NCBI RefSeq assembly: GCF_934668725.1
Contig: NZ_CAKUOF010000012.1
Coordinates: 62,001-126,000, forward strand
Source: an uncultured Dysgonomonas sp.
GTDB taxonomy: Bacteria; Bacteroidota; Bacteroidia; Bacteroidales; Dysgonomonadaceae
Direction of reading: 5' to 3'
Length of the DNA: 64,000 nucleotides
Below, in pieces: positions 44,351 through 53,555 of this stretch (the first letter of the stretch is position 1; every line of letters starts with the position of its first letter). The notes beneath the pieces were generated by a model. That model did no database searches and was not told where the DNA came from. It saw nothing but the letters and a program-made list of their open reading frames with translations. Both the position numbers and the translations under genes were made by a program.

Positions 44351-45817
44351 TTATTTATCTGATAGCAGGAACAACATACTATCCGGTATAGGCTTCTCTA
44401 AAATATTTCGACTCGAAATACCTACTTCCAAAGCTTGTCCCATATAATTTTCGAGATAACGAACTTCTATTTCGTGAAATCCTGCCTCGAGAGCCACTTT
44501 TCCGTCTACACGTTTTAAACTGTGAGAACCATCGTTATCAACCACTAGTTGTCCGTCAATATACAGTTTCGAACCATCATCCGAATTGGTATAAAAACGA
44601 TAAACTCCCCTTTCGGGTATTTTGATATAGCTTTTAAAACCGAAAGCAAAATAATCTTGTACAGGAGCAGATTCTATCGAAAAGTTTGTCAATACACCTT
44701 CTTTCAAAGGCTTTTGAGAAACAATATCATCTACCGACTTAAATTTGCCTTCGTAATACGTGTACCCTACACCCTGTTTTGTCGGTTTTACATCCTTTGC
44801 AGGTAAAAAACTCATGCTTTGCTCATCTACAGAAGATATACCCGATGGATAGTAATAATACAATTCGGTTCCTTTGGGAGTTCTAATCCATGTATCAAAC
44901 TTAAATTGATCCTCATACATGACGATAATACGCCCCCCTCTTTCGAGTTTTCCGTAAGCATCCGCACCCGATGTACGACCAAACGCCAATGCTATATTCT
45001 TTTCGATACCAATATAGTCGTTATCGTGGTCATGTCCAACAAATACGCCCATTACATCTTGCTGTTCGATCAAAGATGCAAACATTCCCGAATTGATATC
45101 GGCAGCAGCAACACCTTCGTCCTTAGTTCCTACTGTTGTTGGCTTTCCCACAATATTATTGTATTCAATCAATGGAATGTGGAAAAAAGCCAATGAAGGG
45201 ATTTGTTTATTGTTGTTTTTAGAAGTATAGGTATCGCTCAGATGCCTGTACCAACTGATTTGATCGAAATGTATCCAATCGTAATGACCCAATTTGTCAT
45301 TTTCAGGGTAATCATTCGAATCTATATGATACAATACAGCAGCAGTTTTATCACCTTTTGATGCTATCACAGGAATCTCATAATTGCCACAGCCTGTCAT
45401 CGGCAAACCTTTTTCTCCAACATAGTAGGGCATTCCTTCGATGATATCGAATATCTGACAACGGGTAAATCCACGCCCTTCTTCCGAATCATGATTTCCC
45501 AATACAACCGTCCAAGGAGTCTTGGTTTCTTCGAATATTTTAGCGACAGCCAGCCAGCCTTCACGAATCGGAGGGTCGCTCACCACATCACCCGTAAGTA
45601 CAGCTAAATCGGGCTTTTCTGCCTCCAATACTGCTTTAATAGTTTCTATGGTTTTAGCACAATTGGGAGAAGTATTATTCCAATGAATATCTGTAAACTG
45701 GGCAATCTTAAATTGTCCTGCTTTATTGAATCGGAACTTGATATTTTCTTTCGAAAAAGAAGACATCGAACCGAAACTCAAAAAGAGTAACAGGAATAAA
45801 ATTATATGCTTTTTCAT
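44351..45817 (-). CDS. Exported metallophosphoesterase with C-terminal PA14 domain
   Basis: A 488-residue exported enzyme. The calcineurin-like dinuclear metal site is complete: FTDIHWNNTS (DxH), LTGDVVSDPP (GDxxxD), LGNHDSEEG (GNHD), FFHIPL and VGHDHDND (GHxH-like). The C-terminal ~110 residues form a PA14-type binding module (YRFYTNSDDGSKLYIDGQ; VVDNDGSHS; AGFHEIEVRYLENYMG). It probably removes phosphate from a monoester or cleaves a phosphodiester bound by the PA14 domain. The same kind of PA14 module is present at the end of the GH92 enzyme in this locus. A signal peptide (MKKHIILFLLLFLSFGSMSS) directs it out of the cytoplasm. Confidence 0.88.
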   Translation of the reverse strand: MKKHIILFLLLFLSFGSMSSFSKENIKFRFNKAGQFKIAQFTDIHWNNTSPNCAKTIETIKAVLEAEKPDLAVLTGDVVSDPPIREGWLAVAKIFEETKTPWTVVLGNHDSEEGRGFTRCQIFDIIEGMPYYVGEKGLPMTGCGNYEIPVIASKGDKTAAVLYHIDSNDYPENDKLGHYDWIHFDQISWYRHLSDTYTSKNNNKQIPSLAFFHIPLIEYNNIVGKPTTVGTKDEGVAAADINSGMFASLIEQQDVMGVFVGHDHDNDYIGIEKNIALAFGRTSGADAYGKLERGGRIIVMYEDQFKFDTWIRTPKGTELYYYYPSGISSVDEQSMSFLPAKDVKPTKQGVGYTYYEGKFKSVDDIVSQKPLKEGVLTNFSIESAPVQDYFAFGFKSYIKIPERGVYRFYTNSDDGSKLYIDGQLVVDNDGSHSLKRVDGKVALEAGFHEIEVRYLENYMGQALEVGISSRNILEKPIPDSMLFLLSDK

Positions 45818-45883
45818 ATACTTAAGTAAAAGAAAGTATTTAATGATATACTTTTGAGTTTATAACAGACTTTGTATATTTTG

Positions 45884-45915
45884 CTTACCAAAGCCATAAG
45901 AAGGTCTGAGACCTT
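45884..45915. repeat. Intercistronic palindromic repeat, copy A
   Basis: A 32-base element of CTTACCAAAGC, a 6-base linker and the palindrome AAGGTCTGAGACCTT (45901-45915; 7-base arms around one base). 29 of 32 bases match copy D at 61146-61177. It overlaps the stop codon of the upstream gene in the operon. Confidence 0.7.
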
Positions 45916-47881
45916 ATTTCTTTTGTTTGTTGGCATCCAAAAGAGCTTTCATTTTATGAAATACCTGCGTATTTTTATATACCCCGATAAAGTCGGCAGA
46001 ACCGGGACCATAAGCAAATACGGGAAGCATTATAGGCGTATGATCGTCAGTCATATAACGAGCTGTAATTTGACCTGTTTCTAAATCGCCATCTATTAAA
46101 GTAAGACCTCCTGTCTCGTGATCGGCAGTTACAACAATGAGTGTTTCCCCATTACTGTCTGCAAACTTCATCGCTTCCGCTATTGCCATATCGAAGCTAA
46201 GCATTTCTACAACCGAGCCGGGAACAGAATTGGCATGACCTGCATAGTCAATCTTTGCACCTTCAACCATCAGAAAGAATCCATTCTTATTATTTTCACT
46301 CAGTTTCTTGATAGACTGTTTAGTAGCCTCTGCCAATAATCCGATCGTTTCCGCAGTAGCAGCTTGTTCCATACGCTCATCAATACAAATTACTTTACCG
46401 CTTTTACTATTGATCTCATCTATAGAAGTAGTAATATTATATTGAGATTTTAATTCATCAGTCAAATTGCGTTTGTCTTTTCGATCTGTTAGAATGTGCA
46501 TTCCGCTACCATTCAACAACGTAAGATTGCCTTTTAGCAGCCATTCGGTTATTTCATCCGCATTATCACGTTCAGTAGAGTGTCCGTAAAAAGCGGCAGG
46601 AGTTGCATCCGCAATATTTCCCCATGTAACTACTCCGGCCTTCATCCCCTTTGATGTAGCCACATCGCTCATAGATGGGTAAATTGTACCATCATCAGCC
46701 ATTGAGATATGACGGTTATTATTCGATTCACCTGTTGCTAAAGCACTTCCACCTGCTGCCGAATCAGTTGTAAAAGCATCTTTCGAACTGTTTTTCTGTA
46801 ATCCGATATGTTTAAACCCAAACAGCGACAGTCCTTTATTCACACTCGCAGCCGCATTGATTTGAGCTAATCCCATGCCATCGCCAATCAGAAATATAAT
46901 ATTCTTGACAGGTTTACGAATACCATCATTAAGATAAGTAGGTTGATATATTTCAACGCCTTTCGACAATTGAAGTTTCTTATTATCAAACCCTTGAAAA
47001 CCGGCTGTAGTCTTGTCCAAACGATCAGTTTTGGTAATTCCCTCGTGTGCATTGGCATGGTCGGGAGAAATCACAAAATTCTTATCATCGAAGTTATGGA
47101 AAAAATCAGCACAAAGCTCAGGTACATCGGTATTTATAATATCAACTCCCATCGTATGAAAAGTATTCCAAGCCGTTACATGATCGGGGGTTCCCCAAAA
47201 ACGAATAGGCTTGCCCATGGCATGAATCTGATCGATAACTGCTTCTACTTTCTTTTTCTGGTCGGTTACTAATGTTCCCTTTCCATTCCATTGCGCATAT
47301 TCGAAGAAAGGAACGCTTATATAAGCCACCCTTGCCAATTGTTCGGGAGTATATTTTTCATCTAATAATCCATCAAACTGAATATAAGCCGGATATTTAG
47401 AGAAATCGGCAGGCTTCGGAACAAATTCACCTGTAATAACCACCTGTACTGCATAAGGATTTACTGAAGGATTAAATACTTCCGGATGTGCATTCAATTT
47501 TTGCACTACCATATCGAGTGTTGGCGTAGCAGGAGTTTTCAGCTCTATCAACAATTGCAGTTTCTTATCCGAATCTTTCCATGGCTTCCCTCCATTCTGT
47601 TTGAATAAGTGTACCAATGGATTGATATATAATTCATCCAAAGTAGAAGCTGTCGGTAATTCATGTAAATCGTGAGCTACAAGTAATTGGTTATCCTTAC
47701 TGAGAAAAATATCCGCTTCTACAGATGACAATTGTTGTGCATATGCCTGATAAAAAGGCACTCTACGTTGATAATCGTTATGCGAATGTATAAAAATGTC
47801 TTTTTGTGCGAATGTTGTTGCAGGAAAACCTGTTCCCAGCAATACTAATGAAAGAAACGCACCTATATATCTTTTTTTCAT
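45914..47881 (-). CDS. Phosphodiesterase-alkaline phosphatase fusion, exported
   Basis: A 655-residue exported two-domain enzyme. After the signal peptide comes a GDPD/PI-PLC-like phosphodiesterase domain (~28-262): IHSHNDYQ (His32, His34), VEADIFLSKDNQLLVAHD (Glu55, Asp57, His70) and LIELKTP. Then an alkaline phosphatase domain (~322-650): LIGDGMG (Asp334), TTDSAAGGSALATG with the nucleophile Ser374, TADHETGG and TDDHTPIMLPVFAYG. The first domain would open a phosphodiester and the second would remove the phosphate from the monoester left behind. It is separated by only eight bases from the EEP gene upstream. The order phosphodiesterase then phosphatase fits processing of a phosphodiester-linked glycan or phospholipid headgroup. 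Confidence 0.92.
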   Translation of the reverse strand: MKKRYIGAFLSLVLLGTGFPATTFAQKDIFIHSHNDYQRRVPFYQAYAQQLSSVEADIFLSKDNQLLVAHDLHELPTASTLDELYINPLVHLFKQNGGKPWKDSDKKLQLLIELKTPATPTLDMVVQKLNAHPEVFNPSVNPYAVQVVITGEFVPKPADFSKYPAYIQFDGLLDEKYTPEQLARVAYISVPFFEYAQWNGKGTLVTDQKKKVEAVIDQIHAMGKPIRFWGTPDHVTAWNTFHTMGVDIINTDVPELCADFFHNFDDKNFVISPDHANAHEGITKTDRLDKTTAGFQGFDNKKLQLSKGVEIYQPTYLNDGIRKPVKNIIFLIGDGMGLAQINAAASVNKGLSLFGFKHIGLQKNSSKDAFTTDSAAGGSALATGESNNNRHISMADDGTIYPSMSDVATSKGMKAGVVTWGNIADATPAAFYGHSTERDNADEITEWLLKGNLTLLNGSGMHILTDRKDKRNLTDELKSQYNITTSIDEINSKSGKVICIDERMEQAATAETIGLLAEATKQSIKKLSENNKNGFFLMVEGAKIDYAGHANSVPGSVVEMLSFDMAIAEAMKFADSNGETLIVVTADHETGGLTLIDGDLETGQITARYMTDDHTPIMLPVFAYGPGSADFIGVYKNTQVFHKMKALLDANKQKK

Positions 47882-47889
47882 CTTATTAT

Positions 47890-48741
47890 TTATTTTATTT
47901 TTATTTTTGCTACAACAGGAGCATGATCTGATAAAAATACCTCATCCAATTTTTCAGGAAGCACCTCAAAATTATCCGTTTCAATATTGTTGCTTACAAA
48001 TATATAATCGATGTAATCTCTGTTTTCAACAGGAATTTTTCCGAAATCGTGGAATGTCCATTCCGTACCCGAAAATGCTTTTGCAATTGTTTTAGCATTG
48101 GTCAAATGCTCTTTCAATGAAGTATTGGTTACATGCTTAATCACATCCGAGTCGGGAGTTGCATTAAAATCGCCTGTCATTATAATAGGTAATCCCTTGC
48201 TCAATTCGGCAGCTTTAGTAAGTAATAAAGTTACACCCTCTTGACGGGCAATTTTACCTACATGATCCAAGTGGGTATTTATTGCAAATACTTCTCTACC
48301 CGTTTGTTTATCCTTCAAAATAGCCCATGTAGCTATACGCTCGCAAGCTCCGTCCCACCCTTTCGAACCTACCACTTCGGGTGTTTCACTCAACCAGAAA
48401 TAACCCGATGACACTTCGGTAAAGCGATTTTTTTTATAAAATAAGGCACTGTATTCACCTTGCTCTTTTCCATCCTGACGTCCTACTCCTATTGCAGTAT
48501 ATTCGGGTAAACGTTCCTGTAAATCAACTAATTGATTATGCAATACTTCCTGAGTACCCACTATATCAATATCTTTTGTTTGGATTATTTTTGCTGCAAC
48601 ATCTTTTCTGTATTGCCAGTTATTCAAACTGTCTTCAGGGTTATCGTAACGAATATTATAAGACATCACATTCAATTCTAGTGGTTTGCTCCCACAAGAT
48701 ATCAGCATGCTAGCCAATAGTATATAAATTAAATTTTTCAT
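47890..48741 (-). CDS. Endonuclease/exonuclease/phosphatase (EEP) family lipoprotein
   Basis: A 283-residue lipoprotein (LLASMLISC, Cys16) with the EEP fold used by inositol-phosphate phosphatases, sphingomyelinases and nucleases. The metal and catalytic residues are visible: SYNIRYDN, GTQEVLHNQ, INTHLDHVG, MTGDFNATPDSD, DYIDYIFVS and LSDHAPV. Secreted PUL-associated members are generally thought to act as phosphatases on sugar or inositol phosphates rather than on DNA; this is inference. It lies between the GH92 gene and the phosphodiesterase-phosphatase fusion gene. Confidence 0.9.
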   Translation of the reverse strand: MKNLIYILLASMLISCGSKPLELNVMSYNIRYDNPEDSLNNWQYRKDVAAKIIQTKDIDIVGTQEVLHNQLVDLQERLPEYTAIGVGRQDGKEQGEYSALFYKKNRFTEVSSGYFWLSETPEVVGSKGWDGACERIATWAILKDKQTGREVFAINTHLDHVGKIARQEGVTLLLTKAAELSKGLPIIMTGDFNATPDSDVIKHVTNTSLKEHLTNAKTIAKAFSGTEWTFHDFGKIPVENRDYIDYIFVSNNIETDNFEVLPEKLDEVFLSDHAPVVAKIKIK

Positions 48742-48785
48742 ATTGTTTTAAGTAAAAGAAAATAATTAATGGCACATTTTAAAAG

Positions 48786-48808
48786 CATAACAACCTGTCG
48801 TTGTTATG
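48786..48808 (-). other. Intercistronic hairpin 3' of the GH92 gene (proximal to EEP)
   Basis: A perfect 9-base stem CATAACAAC ... GTTGTTATG with a 5-base loop. The following GCCAAAGCAATA (48812-48823) shares 11 bases with the start of the intercistronic repeat family. There is no T run, so RNA processing or stability is as likely as termination. Confidence 0.45.
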
Positions 48809-48866
48809 TTTGCCAAAGCAATAAATAGTGCTGCGAACTTCTTTCAGGTAAATAGTATTTATTTGC

Positions 48867-48899
48867 AGATACAGGGCAGAAAATGACCTGCCCGTATCT
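48867..48899 (-). other. Intercistronic hairpin directly after the GH92 stop
   Basis: AGATAC-A-GGGCAG pairs with CTGCCC-GTATCT: 12 pairs with one bulged A. No T tract follows on the minus strand. It may attenuate or stabilise the transcript. Confidence 0.45.
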
Positions 48900-48908
48900 A
48901 CAGCAGCC

Positions 48909-51836
48909 TCAATTTGTAAATAAATTCAAGGCAGGTATCGGAACAAACTTGTCCGATCCGGGGACTCTCCAACCCCAACTCAATTCTTCTCCTTCGTAAT
49001 CTTCAAAATATAATAAGCGATACGGATGGAAACCTTTTTTCAAAGCAATCCTTCCCGTTGCCGAGATAGCTCCGTGTGAACCATCGTTATCAACCACTTT
49101 CAGATCATTGATATACAACACACTACCATCATCGGAGCGAGTCATAAACTCATATACCCCATCTTCGGGTATAGAAATCAATCCCGAGAATATATATGCA
49201 AAATGATCTGCTTGCTTTGCCCCCTTAATAGACGGTTCGGGCATTGTACCCGATTCTATCAATGAAGACTTTTCGATATCCCCCACTACTTTGTACAACC
49301 CTTCGTAATAACGGAAATTCGTTCCGTTCATTTTTGCCTGAGCAATCTTAGGGTTAGCCAATACAGCTTTTGTGGCATTGATAGTAAATGTTCTGCTTGG
49401 AGTATAATTCTCTTTGAAAGCTTTTGCTTTAATCAAAGTCGAAGCTGTTAGCTTGACAGGAGACGTATATAAAGCCGAAGCTTCGGTAGGTTCCGATCCA
49501 TCGAGCGTGTAATATATCTTAGCACCCTGAGTGGCGGAAGCCAAATCAACTTCTATATCATCTAAGAACAAATCCAGATCTTTGGTTGTAAATGGAATGG
49601 ATACTACAAGCCCTTTGGTCAACGAATAAGGATAAGCATCACCACCTATTCCACGATCTTTGTTTGGAGTGTTGGTTAATGTAAAGTCCAGTTCTCCACC
49701 TTCTAATAATTGTTGATAAGTAACAAAGTTTTTATCAATCGCTTTTCCATTTAAGCTAACCTTATCTATATATACATTCTTTTGAGGATCATTTGCTTTG
49801 ATAACTAATGTCTTTCCATTAGCCAATTTGATGGTTGCCTTTTCGAATAAAGGAGTCGTCAGAACAAGTTCATTAGATCCGGGACACACAGCATATAATC
49901 CCAAGCTACTCAATATATACCAAGCTGACATCTGACCGCAATCTTCATTCCCGCTGATTCCTTCGGGTGTTGGCTGATACATTTCGGTAAGAATACGGCG
50001 TGTCATTTCTTGCGTTTTCCAAGGCTGCCCCACGTAGTTATACAGATATGCCATGTGATGGCTAGGCTCGTTTCCATGTGCGTACTGACCTATCAAGCCG
50101 GTAATATCGACCATATTGCCATCTAATTTCGATTCTACCACAAATAAGCTATCCAATTGTGCCGTAAAAGATTCTTCTCCACCAAATAACTGGATCAAAC
50201 CATTAACATCGTGAGGTACAAAGAATCTGTATTGCCATGCAGTAGCTTCTGTATATGCACGTCCGGGTTCGAATGGATTGAAGGGGCTATCCCAATTTCC
50301 GTCCATACGTTTGCCCCTAAAAAATTTAGTATGTCCGTCAAATACATTTATGTATGACAAAGCACGTCCCGAATATTCTTTGTAATCGTCTTCACAACCT
50401 AAATCTTTTGCCATTTGAGCAATTGCCCAATCGTCATAAGCATATTCCAAAAGACATGATACGGATTCCTTCTTGATATTGGAAGGTATAAACCCGTATT
50501 TCACATAATAGTCCGAACCTTTTTTATTTATGTTAGATGATACTTTCATAGCTTCGAAAGCTTTCTCTACATCAAAATCACGGATGCCTTTCATATAAGC
50601 ATCGGCAATAACCGAAGCCGAATGATAACCGATCATCGTACCTGTTTCGCCTGCCGAAAGCGGCCAGATAGGCAATTCGCCCGAAGCATCGTACATATCG
50701 AGATAAGAAGTAATCATATCCGAGACCAATTTACTATCGGTAAGAGTTACCAATGGATTCCATGCACGGAATGTATCCCAAATAGAAAAAGTGGAATAAT
50801 GTTTTTTTCCTTTTTCCAATTGACCGATGGTCATATCATGTCTGCGGTATTGACCATTTACATCACTTACAATATTAGGTACAATTTTAGCGTGATATTG
50901 AGCTGTATAGAAGTTTTTCAAGTCATGCTCCGAACCTCCTTCTACAACAATATCCGAAAGAGCTTCTGTCCAAAGTGTTCTGGCTTGCTGATGCACATTA
51001 TCAAAATCGAAATCCTTTACATCATTCAATAGGTTTTCTCTCGCATTTTCCAGACTGACAATAGATATACCCACTTTAGCAATAATTGGTTCACCTGTAG
51101 ATGTTCCGAATTTTAAAACGGCTTGTACATTATTGGTTTGAGGGTCAGCATCGGCAGCCAGTATTACTCCGTCATTTACAATATCGACACCCTCAAAATC
51201 TTTAGAAAACTGAGCTACAAAAAACACATATTGATTAGGAACCCATCCTTGAGTTCTTCGCATTCCTGTTATTTCATTCGGAGCAGTTTTCTTTATTATT
51301 AAAGAATCAATTACCTCATCTGTTATAAGGTGTGCCATATCGATAACTATCGACATGTTTTTATTTTTTGCAAAAGTGTATCTGTGAACACCTGTATATG
51401 TAGTAGCTGTTAGTTCGGCTTTTATACCTTCGGTTTTAAAATCAACGGAATAATATCCCGGTGAAGCTTTTTCGTCCTTATGCGAGAATGGCAGAGGATC
51501 GAAAATATACCCTTCGGGTTTCAGTTTTAATTCTTGTGTAGTAGGATGAAAAAGAATATCTGCCAGATCGGAACACCCTGTTCCACTCAAATGTGTATGG
51601 GAAAATCCCAGAATAGTACTGTCACTATAATGATAGCCGGATGCGGCATCCCATCCTTCATTACGAGTATCGGGACTTAATTGCACAGCACCGTAAGGTA
51701 CGGTTGCCCCCGGATAGGTATGTCCGTGAAACCCTGTTCCTATAAAAGGGTCTACATAGTCAATCGGGCTTTTAGGAGACGAAGAACATCCCACTAACAG
51801 CAGCGTAGAGAATATAGAAATTATTAGTTTTTTCAT
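48909..51836 (-). CDS. GH92 alpha-mannosidase lipoprotein with chitobiase-C-like and PA14 domains
   Basis: A surface or periplasmic exo-acting, calcium-dependent alpha-mannosidase. From the ATG at 51836 the protein is 975 residues with lipobox LLLVGC (Cys17). The 16 codons upstream that are also open translate a palindromic repeat and are not part of the gene. GH92 markers: YVDPFIGTGFHGHTYPGA, FSHTHLSGTGCSD, YGQYAHGNEPSHHMAYLYNY in the form QYAHGNEPSHHMAYL, and NEDCGQMSAWYILSSLG. Then a chitobiase-C-like repeat (KIYYTLDGSEPTEASALYTS) and a C-terminal PA14 domain (FMTRSDDGSVLYINDLKVVD). Family members cleave alpha-1,2/1,3/1,4/1,6 mannose links, and some cleave mannose-1-phospho-6-mannose. Confidence 0.94.
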   Translation of the reverse strand: MKKLIISIFSTLLLVGCSSSPKSPIDYVDPFIGTGFHGHTYPGATVPYGAVQLSPDTRNEGWDAASGYHYSDSTILGFSHTHLSGTGCSDLADILFHPTTQELKLKPEGYIFDPLPFSHKDEKASPGYYSVDFKTEGIKAELTATTYTGVHRYTFAKNKNMSIVIDMAHLITDEVIDSLIIKKTAPNEITGMRRTQGWVPNQYVFFVAQFSKDFEGVDIVNDGVILAADADPQTNNVQAVLKFGTSTGEPIIAKVGISIVSLENARENLLNDVKDFDFDNVHQQARTLWTEALSDIVVEGGSEHDLKNFYTAQYHAKIVPNIVSDVNGQYRRHDMTIGQLEKGKKHYSTFSIWDTFRAWNPLVTLTDSKLVSDMITSYLDMYDASGELPIWPLSAGETGTMIGYHSASVIADAYMKGIRDFDVEKAFEAMKVSSNINKKGSDYYVKYGFIPSNIKKESVSCLLEYAYDDWAIAQMAKDLGCEDDYKEYSGRALSYINVFDGHTKFFRGKRMDGNWDSPFNPFEPGRAYTEATAWQYRFFVPHDVNGLIQLFGGEESFTAQLDSLFVVESKLDGNMVDITGLIGQYAHGNEPSHHMAYLYNYVGQPWKTQEMTRRILTEMYQPTPEGISGNEDCGQMSAWYILSSLGLYAVCPGSNELVLTTPLFEKATIKLANGKTLVIKANDPQKNVYIDKVSLNGKAIDKNFVTYQQLLEGGELDFTLTNTPNKDRGIGGDAYPYSLTKGLVVSIPFTTKDLDLFLDDIEVDLASATQGAKIYYTLDGSEPTEASALYTSPVKLTASTLIKAKAFKENYTPSRTFTINATKAVLANPKIAQAKMNGTNFRYYEGLYKVVGDIEKSSLIESGTMPEPSIKGAKQADHFAYIFSGLISIPEDGVYEFMTRSDDGSVLYINDLKVVDNDGSHGAISATGRIALKKGFHPYRLLYFEDYEGEELSWGWRVPGSDKFVPIPALNLFTN

Positions 51837-51849
51837 GTCAATATATATT

Positions 51850-51864
51850 AAGGTCTCAGACCTT
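51850..51864. repeat. Intercistronic palindromic repeat, copy B
   Basis: AAGGTCTCAGACCTT is the reverse complement of the palindrome core in copies A and D; the arms are identical and only the central base differs in strand. It lies 14 bases upstream of the GH92 start codon. Confidence 0.65.
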
Positions 51865-51970
51865 TTTATTATCCATTCAAGCACAACATATACAATCAGT
51901 TATATACTTTGAACGTGATATTAAGTGTTTTCTGTGACTTACTGAGTAAAGATCGGCTCTCAGATTAAAA

Positions 51971-51999
51971 GTTTCGGAGGAATTGCTTCCTCCGTAAAC
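51971..51999 (-). other. Hairpin between susD and GH92 genes
   Basis: GTTTCGGAGGAA pairs with TTCCTCCGTAAAC (12 pairs, one bulge, 4-base loop) just after the susD stop codon. No T run follows. Hairpins here are often thought to set a higher level of susCD than of downstream enzymes; for this case it is inference. Confidence 0.55.
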
Positions 52000-52025
52000 T
52001 TCTATCTTAAGATATATAATCTTTA

Positions 52026-53552
52026 TTATTCAAAAGTTGAATACCCCGGTTTTGGATTATTCACCAATAAATAATCTGTATTCTCGATCTCTTTTTGAGG
52101 GATAGGGAAATGTGCATTCTTCACCGGATCAAAAGATCGGGGACCTCTTGGATCTGTTACGGTAGTTGCTGCTGCATACACTTCTTTAGCTAATCCCCAA
52201 CGAACCAAGTCATAGTGGCGCTCGTCCTCATAAGCCAATTCGCAACGACGTTCTCTTACCAAGTCGTTAAATGTAGGGGCTGCAATAGCTTTGGTTATAT
52301 CGCCGCCGAAAGCACGAACACGTACTTCGTTAAATGAAGATGCTGCGGCAGGGACTCCCTTAGTTCTGTTGGCAGGACCGCCTCCGGCTAAGAATATTTC
52401 GGCCTCGGCATGTATTAACAATACATCCGAATAACGTAACAAAGGCACATCGGCTCCTGTTTCCCAGTTCCACGATGTAAGTTCGTTATAGGCTGCACTA
52501 TATTTTGTACCCATGTATCCGGTAGTCATATCGCGAATCATTGTTGAAGTCAAAACTGTAGTTTTACCTAAGAAATGAACCTCATCGCCTTCTCCTGCCA
52601 AAGTTACTCTGCGACGTAAATCACCTGCTTGGAAAGCATCATACAAGCTCTTTGTAGGAGCAAAATAATACCAACCTGTACCTCCGGATAATGTTCCCGA
52701 AAGAAGAATCACAGACGTTACCGTACCTTGATTTCTGATCGGTTTATTTACCAGATTGAAAAGAACCTCATCGTGTTTTTCTCCTGCTAAAGAAAATAAA
52801 TGGGCATACCCGTTATTACCTGTTTTATCCAAAGAATACTTACCCGAATTAATAACCTTTTCGGCAGCCGCTTTAGCTTCCGCATATTTACCCCAGTGAG
52901 CATATACTTTAGCCAATAATCCATAGGCTGCACCTAAATTAGGTCTTCCCAAATCATCTTTTTCTCTTGTCCATGCTCCTTGAGCTTCGAAATGGCTGAT
53001 AGCCTCTTTCAAATAAGCTTCGATACGTACGTATGTTTCGGTTTTTGTTTCCCTTGGTTTATTTATTTCCAAAGGTTTTCTCCAATCATAAAATGGTAAT
53101 CCTCCGTATCTTTTAGCCAAATAGAAATAAGTGTATGCACATAAGAAATTAGCTTCACCTAAAATCAAGTCACGGCTTTTATCCGACATGGTAATATTGG
53201 GAACATTCGCCATTACATCATTGGCACGGCGGATAGTACGGTACATTAACTGCCAGTTGCTGAACTGCCCACCCGAAGCATTCGATGTGGCAATAAATTT
53301 AGTCAACTGATCGTCATCGTTTTTATTACGGTTAATAACCATATCGTCACTGGCAGGTCCTGCCCAGAAATGACCACGTCCAAATCCTTCTTCATTATAA
53401 AATGGTTCATAAGCGGCATTTAAGCCCAACCATGCATCAGCTTCGTTATTCCAGAAGTTAGATACCCCGAAAGGTTCTCTATCCAAATCACAAGATGCGA
53501 GCAGGAATAATGGTATAATAAATAATATTTTATATAGTTTCATGATATTCAT
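52026..53552 (-). CDS. SusD/RagB-family glycan-binding lipoprotein of the PUL
   Basis: A 508-residue surface lipoprotein (IPLFLLASCDLDREP, Cys21) that works as a lid on the SusC transporter and binds the glycan. Typical SusD features are visible: FWNNEADAWLGLNAAYEPFYN, the TPR-like helices (LGEANFLCAYTYFYLAKRYGGLPFY; YGLLAKVYAHWGKYAEAKAAAEKVI), the RYSDVLLIHAEAEIFL motif, RRCELAYEDERHYDLVRWG and the C-terminal FPIPQKEIENTDYL. Its start codon is four bases after the SusC stop, so the two are coupled. Confidence 0.96.
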   Translation of the reverse strand: MNIMKLYKILFIIPLFLLASCDLDREPFGVSNFWNNEADAWLGLNAAYEPFYNEEGFGRGHFWAGPASDDMVINRNKNDDDQLTKFIATSNASGGQFSNWQLMYRTIRRANDVMANVPNITMSDKSRDLILGEANFLCAYTYFYLAKRYGGLPFYDWRKPLEINKPRETKTETYVRIEAYLKEAISHFEAQGAWTREKDDLGRPNLGAAYGLLAKVYAHWGKYAEAKAAAEKVINSGKYSLDKTGNNGYAHLFSLAGEKHDEVLFNLVNKPIRNQGTVTSVILLSGTLSGGTGWYYFAPTKSLYDAFQAGDLRRRVTLAGEGDEVHFLGKTTVLTSTMIRDMTTGYMGTKYSAAYNELTSWNWETGADVPLLRYSDVLLIHAEAEIFLAGGGPANRTKGVPAAASSFNEVRVRAFGGDITKAIAAPTFNDLVRERRCELAYEDERHYDLVRWGLAKEVYAAATTVTDPRGPRSFDPVKNAHFPIPQKEIENTDYLLVNNPKPGYSTFE

Positions 53553-53555
53553 TTG

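Noticed and set aside
51837..51884. N-terminal extension of 16 codons to the GH92 gene
   Set aside because: It translates the palindromic repeat and nearby AT-rich DNA; the lipoprotein signal begins only at the ATG at 51836.
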